Assembly (NCBI GenBank): GCA_028565635.1
Contig: JAOXYB010052056.1
Span: forward strand, 1 to 26,171
Source: Phoronis ovalis
Lineage: Eukaryota; Phoronida; Phoronidae
Reading direction: 5' to 3'
Length of the DNA stretch: 26,171 nt
Shown here piece by piece: positions 1-11,100 of this stretch. A program made the translations under genes and the position numbers. A model generated the notes under the pieces. That model was not told the DNA's origin and did no database searches. It was given only the letters and a program-made list of their open reading frames with translations. Within the stretch, counting starts at the first letter, position 1. Each line of letters starts with the position of its first letter.

Positions 1-1
1 C

Positions 2-208
2 TTACCCTGTACCAAATACGAAGATGATCTGACAAAAGCTGAAGCCGTTATAGCAACACAAAGAAAAGGTTACATACAACGACAACGACGACGACAACGC
101 CGCATAGGCTTTAGCTATATGCCCATTCACTATTACATAGTGATGGGCATAAAAAGTAGTATGGTCTTTTTTAACACAAAAAAGGAACAGGCATTTTCAG
201 AACCTTAG
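2..208 (+). CDS. Possible 3'-terminal exon with an IQ-like motif (partial)
   Basis: An open plus-strand frame enters from the left edge and stops with TAG at 206-208. Its first part is highly charged and reads TKAEAVIATQRKGYIQRQ, followed by a run of Arg and Gln. This loosely fits the calmodulin-binding IQ motif (IQxxxRGxxxR), with Thr-Gln in place of Ile-Gln and Lys-Gly in place of Arg-Gly. The basic run is encoded by a CAACGACGACG-type microsatellite (about 78-103), which could create such a frame by chance. The tail after Arg is hydrophobic and not recognised. The gene would converge on the minus-strand gene that ends at 1134. No family is assigned and no splice signal can be tested at the edge. 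Confidence 0.35.
   Translation, partial: LPCTKYEDDLTKAEAVIATQRKGYIQRQRRRQRRIGFSYMPIHYYIVMGIKSSMVFFNTKKEQAFSEP
78..103. repeat. Imperfect CAACGACGACG microsatellite
   Basis: A short stretch built from CAA and CGA triplets. In the plus frame it encodes a Gln/Arg run, so if the exon is real the repeat is coding and may vary in length. Confidence 0.6.
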
Positions 209-1133
209 TTTCAGGATGTCTTCTTTGCAATGTTCTCTGATAGAACATAAAACTTCTGGATGTGACCATCAATTTCACATGTTTTCACAAATCCAATTAT
301 GTTAGCTACAGCTTTGCCATTACCTCTACACCAGTGCTGACCTCTGTTGAGGCGAAAGATTTCAGATACTCATACTCAGTAAGGTAACTGGATCAGGAGG
401 ACAATTTATATTCCTAACAAATGGATTGATGGCTGGTTTGTAACGTACCCCAGATTACAATTTCTTAATCTTTTATACTTCAAATGAAGCTGTGATGTTA
501 AGCAATATCATAGACTTGCACAAGACTAAAATGATATTTTTATAGTGTTAGTTTATTCTGATAATGTTATTTTTAATTATGATTAAAATGTAAATTTGCT
601 TAAATTTGTTTGGCTAATGATTCTTAATTATACATTTTGTCCTTATGAAATCATTAACCAGGCTATAAGCAGTGAAATATTACTTTTAAATAATTTATAA
701 TTCTGGTTGTAAAGCATAAATTATATACACACTGAAAACATGATTTAATGTGTTATGATAAAGATTTTTTCTCTTTAATTAGTTATTAGTGTTGACATAT
801 TTAACCATGCTGTCTCGGGCAAGTCTACAATATCACTTGGATTAAATTTCCAAAAAAGTATTTCTGGCACAAATAAACTAGTTTTTAACATGACATTCTC
901 CACTTTATTAAACATAATTTAAAACTCAACATCAAATTTACTGTAGGTTTTTAACTTCCTTTGAGTACTTCAAAAGCAATAATTAATACACATTAACCAC
1001 AGCGCTTGCTAATCATTCATTCTCTATGTTTATTATATACTTTGAAGTCAAATTGACATCAATTTTTATTGGAGTACCAGTTTCATTCCTTTGAACAGGC
1101 GTGTCAAACCTTTGATCACATTGGATATCCAAG
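209..1133. other. Convergent intergenic region with 3' UTRs
   Basis: No convincing coding frame. It should hold the 3' UTR of the minus-strand gene, and possibly that of the partial plus-strand gene. AATAAA on the minus strand occurs at 1070-1065 and 1034-1029, about 65-105 bases past the stop codon. AATAAA on the plus strand occurs near 871-876. Confidence 0.5.
1029..1070 (-). terminator. Candidate poly(A) signals of the AKAP-like gene
   Basis: Two TTTATT hexamers on the plus strand (1065-1070 and 1029-1034) read AATAAA on the minus strand. They lie just downstream of the TGA stop at 1136-1134. Either could direct cleavage; no transcript evidence is available. Confidence 0.45.
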
Positions 1134-2149
1134 TCACTGAGTTGTTACACCATTAACAGGATTTAAAACATGTTTTGCTTCTTGTGAAGCTAAAACGTCA
1201 TTGTTATTATTGCTTTCTGGTATTTGATCATGCATTTTTATGTGGCATTGATTATTACCATTATCCATGGATGATGAATCACTTGTTTTAACACATTCAT
1301 CATCCTTAATCTTTTCAATTTTCACACTTATTTTTGATTCACTAAATATCGCTGTCTCATTTTCATTACCACCATCCTTATCTTCAGTAACAAAAAATGT
1401 GACATGTTTTTCATTTTTTTCTTTCCCATAGTTTTTAACTACACTTGCTTCACATCCTTCAGCATTATTATTTTTGTTGGAATTTTGTTTTTTGCTATCT
1501 TCAACAATTGCTTCATTAACAGCAGAATTTACAACCTGATGTTCATACTCGGCCACTAGCGCACCATCTGCTTTTAAATTGGTTTTATCATCTCGATTGC
1601 TTTGTGCTACAGCAGACAGTATAACCTGTTCTACATATTCAGCTACTTGCAGTGCATGCAAATTCAAATTTGCTCTGTTGTCTTCATCATCAACTCCTTT
1701 GTTTCGTTCTACAGCAGAATGTACCACTTGATGCACATATTCAGCTACTAATGTTGTGTCTGATTTTGAATTGGTTATATTTTCTTCTTTATTAGGTTGT
1801 TTGCTTTGTTCTGCATCAGAATGTACAACTTGCTCCACATTTTCAGTTGCTTGATATGTTTTTACATCATTATTCTGTTCCAGGATCCTTGCATTGTCAC
1901 CTTGTTCCGTAAGACGTGAAATGTTTTTAGAAGGTAATCTTGTTGGTATCTTAGTTTTTGCTTGCGTTATTGATGTCTGTGATTTCACTGGATTAAGTGA
2001 CGGATCTGGGTTAATTCCTGCTGGGAATGAACTTCCGGAGATTTGTAAAAAGGTTGATGTATGTACTGATTCTGTTTTTGGTTTTGCTGATCTGTTGTAA
2101 GAAGCCGATTGTTTTCGAAGTAGATCATGATGCACGTTTAATACCGTAC
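1134..2149 (-). CDS. Exon 10 with four tandem amphipathic helices
   Basis: Last exon (acceptor TGTGTGCTGTAG, phase 1 in), encoding residues 449-786 and stop TGA at 1136-1134. It is Asn/Glu/Lys/Ser-rich and has four aligned 15-residue units: ATENVEQVVHSDAEQ, VAEYVHQVVHSAVER, VAEYVEQVILSAVAQ and VAEYEHQVVNSAVNE. These start near residues 549, 583, 617 and 647. Hydrophobic pairs at unit positions 4/5, 8/9 and 12/13 match the spacing of RII-binding helices in A-kinase anchoring proteins. Unit 1 lacks the final Ala-Val and unit 4 has Glu in a hydrophobic position, so units 2 and 3 look most functional. Confidence 0.75.
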
Positions 2150-5100
2150 CTACAGCACACATAAAACAATTTAGAAAATATAGCAGCAACTAGATTTTTG
2201 TTTATACATATGCATAAATCAGTGCCCAAAAGGCTTGGCAGATAGTGACATCTAGTGGACAAAAAATTCTCACTTCAAGTTTTCATAATTTTGCAAGACA
2301 TAAGTGTTTAATATTTATTAAATGGCTTTTAAGATCTATATCATAGTGAAGAGTTTTTGCTTAGTTGGCAAGTTACTTATTTCATTACCTCCTGCTCCCG
2401 GATGTTTGGTAAGGCATGGGTTACACAGCAGCTGGTTCATTTTAACAAGTGAAACTTCATTTCTTGAATACTGGCTTGTTTTCAGTCTGGCATAGCGGCC
2501 CCTTCCCGTATATTTTGCCCATTTTTTAGATGACAAATTATCTTGTTGTATATGTATATTTTGGCCTGTGTCATCCTCCACCCACATCTGTTGAAATTTG
2601 GTATTCTTGGTGCTTGATGCAGAAGGCCTTATCATGCGGAGAGTTTCTTGAGGTGATGGTTTTTGAAGAAAAGGTGCGGGGTGCAAACGAGGGGAATCCA
2701 CCGGGGTATCTACAAACATGCAAGATTCCTGGTAAAAGCTAGTAAAATAATCTTCACCTAAATAATCATACAAATAAGCGTCATTGCATTCTGCACTCTT
2801 TGGTGTTGGAGGTAAGGAAATTGAAGCTGAAGACATTGACAAATGATCTGAAGCTTGGCCTGGGAAGCCTGATAATGATGGAACCAATATGTTGGGCCAC
2901 TGAACAGGCATTCCTGAACAATAACCACTAGCCCTGTTTTGATGGGTTAATTCATGTATGCTGCTACTGGGCACATGAAAAGAATAAACAGTTGGTGATA
3001 ATGCAGTTTTTTTTGGATAAGATGTGCGTAATTTATTTTTACAAAGTGCTTCACTATTGCCACAAAAACGTGGTTTTGAAGGTAAGCATGAATGGGTTAA
3101 TGTTCACAACAGACATAATGCTAGATGACATTGAAGGTAATAAATTTTGGCAAGAATTATTGGCAATTTGGATTTCTGAAATAAAGTAAATACAAACTGC
3201 ATGTATATTATTTTTCTGTTGTCCACTGGATGCTTGTAAGTGTTCCTTCAACTTCTACAGACCCAAAAGGGGAATTTATAGGTATTGTATAATTCACACT
3301 TGGTAAGTTATCAAATAATTTTAATCAGCGAGTGAATCTAGATAAGGTTGGAAAAATTAAATGTCCTGCCAATGATTAATTGGCATATGCCTACTGATTG
3401 TTTACCTGGCAAACTGAAGAATCTTCTGTGAGAAGGAATAAATGCTTTTCAAAATGCATTGTATACATTCAACTGTGACTGATAAATATTTGATCAGGAT
3501 CAATACAATCTGATTGGAACTCACCTGGTGGAGCTGGGGGTGTTTCCCTTTCACCCTTTTGCAGTAAATTTGGGTGTAAAGTAAAGCAAAATGCAGGATT
3601 ACTCCTGGAAACATACGTCTTATATTTTCTTAAACTGTTGGCATCAACGTTATGAGCACTGAAATGAAACAAAATTATGTCTCTTTAAGGAATTTCAAAT
3701 CATTAATGTATGACTGTGACTGCATGACTCTACCATTAGGTAACTATTTATAAATTACAAATATACTCATAAGTGATGATTTTTTTACAGTACAACCATT
3801 GTACCAGTTTTTTAGGCTTAAGAGCCAATTCAAAGAATTGTTACATAAAATCCTTTTGGAATACATTCTGTTTCTATATTAAATTTAAAAAATCAGAGAA
3901 GCTGGAAGTTGCACTGGATATTTCTATTTCAAATCAAGTTGACAATGTAGTGACACAGGAGTGAATAAATTTCATTCTTACGTATTGTATCTTGCACCAA
4001 GAATAAATGCCCTGTAACTTTCACCATTAGTAGGAACATTGTTGGCAATTCTACAAACAAAATTTTAGTTGGTAAAACTGGTATCATATAGGATGTTCTG
4101 GTTTTCAGTGTAAGAAGGAATAAAAAGCTGCCACAAACACCATTAATTCAGAACCCCATTGATGTTGGCCTCCGATCTATCTGGAATGCATTTTAATTTT
4201 TTTTGCCTTTTTTCAAAGGAACACTATTTTCCTGCAATTAATATTGCTCTATAATTACTCAAACAGTAAAAATAATTAATCTTTTCATTAATTTAACAGG
4301 AATTTTAACTTTGATCATATATTCTAGGATGACCAGAAATAACTGTGCCAATTAAGTTCAACTATAAAAGTTCTTTTTTTCCAAAAGATACTTTCCAAAT
4401 TGACAACACACAAATAAAGGTAATTAATGTATAAATTAGAATATTATGACATTAGAGTACTTGATTTGTGTTGTTTTTGTGTATTTGTGAACTATTGCAT
4501 TTTTGAGATTTTAAGCATGAAAAAAATGATAATGGCTATATTTCATTGATATAGTTATATTTTGAAATTTAATATTTTTTGATAATTTAATTTGGTTTAC
4601 AGAAAGAGATAGAACTAATAAATCTTTTAATCATGCTTGAAATTTTTAAAATATCAAATTTTGTATCTGCAAAAGATCCAAGCTGGCCACAATTTTGCGG
4701 GGCCTTGCTGAATTTTGAGGCGTTCCTAGAAATATATTTTTTGCACCAATAACAATGTAACCACTTCCTAAAATATACGCAAACTGTGTGACTATGTATT
4801 TGAAACCTAACGGAGTAAAAAGAATAGATGCTTTCCACCGACGTTCTGAAAATCACCAAAAGTGTGTAATATTTACAGCTCAGTACCTTCATAACAATAA
4901 ACAAAAATAAAATTATTTCACCAGAAAATGATTCAAAATTTAAATATTAAAATTTTACACTCCACTTAAAGATATAACAATATTAGGAATGGGCAGGAAA
5001 GCTGTGTTCAGTATTCCAACAATTGAAATCTCATTTCTATTGCCATTTGATATCAGGAGAGGTAGAAGAATAGTACCATAAAATTAAATAGATGACAAAA

Positions 5101-8100
5101 AAGTTGAAGGCAGATAATTTTAGTATTGCACAGGTGATACCATTACAATTATTTTGATGTCTCATTTTCTAATTATTAACAAACATTTTCCAAGTAACAC
5201 TTTTTAAACTTGGCACATTTATTTTACAAATACACATGCAGTCACAGAACACTTACTCTGGTTTGGATCCCCTTGCTCTGGCAGACATGGGTCTAGTTGG
5301 TTCTGGAAAAATTGAAACATAAACCTCAAAATTAAAATGCAACTATATTAGAGCAAACGAAACAGCATGGTTTCCTGAAACAACTGCAATGTATATACTG
5401 TTAAACTAAATTTGTTTAAAAAATAAATTAGGAAGCTGTGATACTCTTTATCACCCTATTCTGTAGCCAACCACGTCAGCTGTTTTGGCTCCTGATATAC
5501 TGTTTATCCGCCGTGGTTACATAGAAGACATGGTACTTGTCTACCTATTCTGCTGATGGTAAGTCGATGATCACAACATTATTACAGAGTGATACAAAAT
5601 AAGCAGAACATCCCACATTTATGTTCATTTTGGGCTCCAAAATAAATGTTTCTTCAGTTTGACCAAGTGCTGTTCAAAAACTACCAAAAACAATCAACAA
5701 CAAAAATGAACAAAAAAATATGCAGATCACTTTCTAAAGGATATATTATTGTAATGCATTCTCTTTACATTTTTAATATTATAATAATAGAGATATGTCT
5801 CAAGATTTGTTTTGACACTATAAACTTACTCTCTTAAGCAAACTTTGATTTTATTACGCACAAGTATATTAAGTTCTTTTGCTGTTGACATAGAAATAGA
5901 AGTGCTGGTAAAAACCTAAGTGTTCCAGCATGTCTTCATGTACTCTTGCTAACTGTATAACTTAATTTTATTTCCACTTTTCGGATTGAAATGCTCAACC
6001 TATAGTAGTAAACATATGTAGTTATTGTATACAATTTTAATATACCTTCAAATTCCTTCTTTACAGTTCTTTTTACAGGTGCAGAATTACACCTTTGTCT
6101 TGCTCTTAATAACCTACAACACAATACCTCTCAGTTAACAAGCAGTAACCAGAGAACGTTTTTATTTTACAAAGCTCAGTACTCTATTTATCATTCAGAT
6201 TTTCAGAAGTTGTAACTTAATCTGAAAATAAATTACATTAAAAAAATTATTTTAAAACAGGATTTACAGCTGATTTAGGATATACAATTTATGAAAAACA
6301 TTTCTATAACATAATTATATAATGAACTGCAAACCCAATGATTTGCAGTAATATTTTAATAAAATACTTAGTAATATTTTTAATGCAGTTAAACTATATA
6401 GTCAACTTTAAACAAGAAATATGCAACTTGCAATCAGAGCTTTCAGCATTGAGATCATTCATGAGTGCTTGACGACCTAGCTACTGCGTTGGGGAAGTAG
6501 ATTTGAATTTTGTCGCAAACATGTGTTTAGCAATAATGAATGTTTTATGGTGTTATCAAAAGCTTGGGTTGTGTAATGAACCAAAAAGTTATATTTTACA
6601 AGCTAGAACATTTAAGTAAACATCACTTATAAACCTCGAATATAACCAAAACATTGAAAATTTGTGCTTACGTAGTTCTTGTAGGCCTTCCAAATTTAAT
6701 GTTCACCTCATCTTCTGTGCAGTCCTTTAGATCGGTGACATTTAAGTATTGATGTGTGCTGTTTGGACGATAATAACGTTGGCCATTGCTGCCTTTCATT
6801 GGTGGATTGCACTTTGTAGGCCTTAAAAGTTCTCTAGCAAAATTCAGGTGTCCGTCTCTCTCCATCTGCATAAAAAATACTTTTGTAGTCAATATTCTTC
6901 AATGCTGATGTAGGTGAAGTGTACATGCAGTAATTAAATAAATAAGAGGGATGATTTTAGTAACTAGTTTTCATCCTACTGGTACTCAAACTCTTTGGAA
7001 AATAGCAATAATCTACATGAACAGGGCATAGGGGTGGATCCAGGGTGACTCAAAGGTGCAAGGCGTGAAAACATGTTTCATGTTCTTTCTTATATAACAA
7101 GAAAAAAAGAGCATACTGTTTTAATAGCTATCCCTATTAATAAATTCACATATTAGAATACCTCAAATAATTAGTGTGCTTAATAATTTAAGTTCACAAA
7201 TACAATCTGAACTAGAAGCACCTTTTAGCAAAGGCCAGTTAGGATTATCCAGGATCTATGGATGTCCAAAGACCTCTGGATGACCTTTATATACCTCTTG
7301 TCAAGTTTCATGAAATTTTGAGATTTTGATTGTTTGGCTTCTGAAATGACTTTTTGGACTTAATTCAAAATCAGTTAAGATAACTTCTAAATGACCTTTT
7401 AACTTCATTTTTGAACTTTTCATCAAATTTCTTGACCTTTTGACATCAAAATGACCATATGACCACTAGATTAACCTTTAAATGACATAAAACCATCATT
7501 TTCGGAGTTAAATCCATTTTAAAATTTTGACCTTTTAAATTAACGTCAGCTAACTTACCCCAGGATGTCATATGCATATGTCAAATTAAATGACTGTAGC
7601 ACCACACTGTCTTGATTTAGACACTTTCCCTTATTAAAATTAGCCAAAAACATGCTAAAAATTAAAAATCTGACCCATAAAAGACCTCAAAAATCATAAT
7701 CTTGACCTTTAGCGTGACCAGAAACCATCATTTTGAATGTTTAATTAAGACATTTTTGAAATTTGAACTACGGACCTCAAATTGACCCCTGACTTAATTT
7801 TTGTATGTCCCCCCCCCCCTACAAAGTCCACACCTCAAGTTTAATACCTGTAGCTCAGAGTTTCTAAAATATATAGATGTTTGAAAATTGGAAGAAAAAA
7901 GATACAATCCCAACAGGTTGCACCTGCTATGCAAAAAGGCAAAAAAAATCATCTCTTCCAATGACATATTTATCTCACTGCATGGCAAGCATTTGAGATT
8001 CACAAATTAAAGCAGAATAGTATGAGACATGAGATTATTTCCTATATTATTTTGATTTTCATTATTACCTTACTTGGAGCCAAAAGTTTACTAGAAAACA

Positions 8101-11100
8101 ATGCCGATTCTCCTGAATGGCTTATTTCTGATGCTTCAACAAATACATATCTCGGTGTGGCTTCTTTCTCAGTATTTGAACAAGAGTTGAAGGAATCATT
8201 TAACTCATTTTCTTTGCTGTCCAGGTGGAATTCTGAACTCTTGTTAAAGTTTGATATGCTTGGGGGGTGTTGCCTTTTGCCTGAGATAATATAAATTTAA
8301 AGTCAATACAAATGTTGCACACATTAATTGAAACATTACATTACAGTTACAAAAACAAACACTGATATATCTTCAAAGGGTGAATTTACTTTTCATTTAC
8401 TTTTCAGTGATGGTAATAACACTAAAAAAATTGTATTAATTAATATTTTATTACAATATATAAAGAGAGGAAAAGCCAGCGGCTTTTAGAGCTTCAAAGA
8501 ACAAGAAATAATTTGAATATCCTGAGAAGTGTTCATCATCAGAATTAGAATTACATATTAACTAGAAGAGCCTTTTAGCAAAGACCAGGTTGCACACACA
8601 CAAATAGTTGGATATCCAGACCTACTAGGATTATCCTGGAACCCATGCATGTTCAAATATCTCTGAATGACCTTTACCTAGCTCTTGTTGAAAGTTTCAT
8701 GAAATTTTGAAATTTGACTGTTTAACCTCTGAATGACCTTTTGGACCTCAAAGTCAGCTAAGACAACCTCTAAATCCCCTGTTAACTTCATTTTTGAACT
8801 TTTCATGAATTTCTGGAAATTCATTTTTTTTTTGGACCTTTTGACCTAAAAATGATCTCTAGATTACCTTTAAATGACATAAAACCATCATTTTCGGAAA
8901 TATTTTAAGATTTTGACCCCTGAATGACCTTTTGACCTTTAAGATCAGCTAACCTACCCCAGGGATGTCATATGTCAAATTATACGACTGTAGCATCACT
9001 CTGTCTTGATTTATACAGTCTTGCTTATTAAAATTAGCCAAAACATGCTAAAAAATAAAAATCTGACCTTTTGACCAATAAGAGACCTAAAAATCATCAT
9101 GCTGACCTTTAGGTAACCAGATACTATCATTTTTTAAATTTGACTTACTGACCTTTATTTGACCCCTGACCTAATTATAGTATTCCCCTCCCTATTAAGT
9201 CCCCACCTCAAGTTTGGTACCTGTAGATTAAAACGTTTCTAAGATATAGAAAAAAGAGACAAACCCAATAGCAGCTGCTGTGCAACCTAATTACGCAGAC
9301 AATATACTACAGACATGTATATTTAAAAAAAACAATTTCCAAAAAGTATTAACAACTTGTAGAATTAGTTCTTCAACCAAACTTTTCAGTAGCATGTAAC
9401 AACTACGATATAATTTTGATCAAATTCTTTTTTATAAGATCCATCTTATAAATTTAATCCATTTATAAGATGGAATAAATAATTATATCAAGCCAAGCTT
9501 TATCTCATTGTAATGTCTGTTTATGCACTTTAAAGGAATCAAACTGAAATTATAACTCATGACAGTATATAAGTTAGGCCAAAGACATTTTTTTTTGTTT
9601 CTGGTTACCTGGCTCTACATAGCAAAACAATTTTTTTTGCATATTTCATAGCAAATACATCAACATATTGAAAAAAATTGGCAGTATTAAGAAAGTTGGC
9701 AGTTAACAGATTGACATCTGAACTTTAAATGAAAGATAAAATGCATAAGAAAGATAAACTGATTAACCCACGATATTTTGCTAAGCGCACAAGTCCTACT
9801 ATTCCTTTACAATGCGTAAAAACAGAATGCAGACAAAAAATGCCAACTTTTTTGATAAATTATTTTATATTACTTTACCTTATTTTCAGGATGCAACCAG
9901 AAACAAACAATTTTTTTTGGCCGTATGGAACAGAAACTTAAGAAAAATGTTTCAATGGTGTTTAATTTTCAAACCTGGACACCAGTGACGATAGTTCTCC
10001 TGATACATTTCAAAGATAGTGTGTAATTTATTATGAGCTACAAAGAAAATGGAAATGTGGTGCAAGAAAATAGAAAAGTGTTGCAAGAAAAAAATTTTCA
10101 GGAAGATTAAAAGTGGCTGAGGGATGAAACATCAACCATTTAAATATATAGTACTTGTTTAAATTTTATGTTTGCAACTTTAAAACTTTTAATTTGTACA
10201 TTTTAAATTAATTTTGATAACACAAACAAAATGTTTATGCATTTTTCGTAAACATATTAGGTTTTGGTACAATTTAATTTAAAAATTTTAAAGTTTAAAC
10301 AAAATGTTTATCTTGAACTTATTGCATTGTGGTTAAGCTAATGATACACATTTAACAATCAAATAAAAAAATTGGCCAAACAAATTAGCATGTAATTAAA
10401 ATCATATATTGTTGTCACAATGATGGACTATCAGAAAACAGCCATATCTAACTTTCTGAAGTCTACCATTAGTATTATTGTTACAGTAAGCTAAGCAAAA
10501 AATAAACAAACAAAAATGTACAAGGTGCATACTTGTATAAACTAATAAGATTATCTATTATCATTATAAGTATATCAACAATAAAATCACTAAAAATTGG
10601 ATACTTTAGAAAATTAGATATACTTTCAATGTTTCAGCCTTTCAGCCTTCATCAGGTATGATGCTATCTGTTTATGCTAATGATGTTGTGTGTGTGTGTG
10701 TGTAACATGATGCCATAATGGTGTGGATGATGTGGTGTCGCACACATAATATCATACCTGATGAAGGCCGAATATTGAAAATATATATGTAATTTTCTAA
10801 AATATCCAATTTTTACCAATAAGACTATAAATAATTTCATAAACTATTACACATAAAAGCATAACATTTGATACAAAACATTAAGTGCAAGCAATAACAA
10901 TCACAGTTATAATTTTGTGCAGCGTCTATAAACATAGAAACGATGATCAATGTTGGTGTGGTAAAAACATATAAAATGGTCAAAAATTAAATAAATAATG
11001 TTGTTACGGCCAGAGAAAAACAATTCCCTGTTTCTTGTATCTTGATAGATGGATAAAAGTAAATAGAATTTTTTTTCAGTAAAACCATCATAAAAAAGTT

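Noticed and set aside
2250-2265. CTCF-like word CCACTAGATGTCAC (minus strand).
   Set aside because: It differs from my recollection of the CTCF core at a key G and is a single short match in an intron. Similar words are common in invertebrate repeats.
2914-2974. 5' extension of exon 9 to 2974.
   Set aside because: Every AG in this stretch gives the wrong phase for exon 8, and the frame's apparent start is GTG, not ATG.
3054-3251. Minus-strand frame with a good acceptor (TTTATTTCAG) between exons 8 and 9.
   Set aside because: No strong donor in the needed phase, and the ten-exon model is already in frame without it. A rare alternative exon is not excluded.
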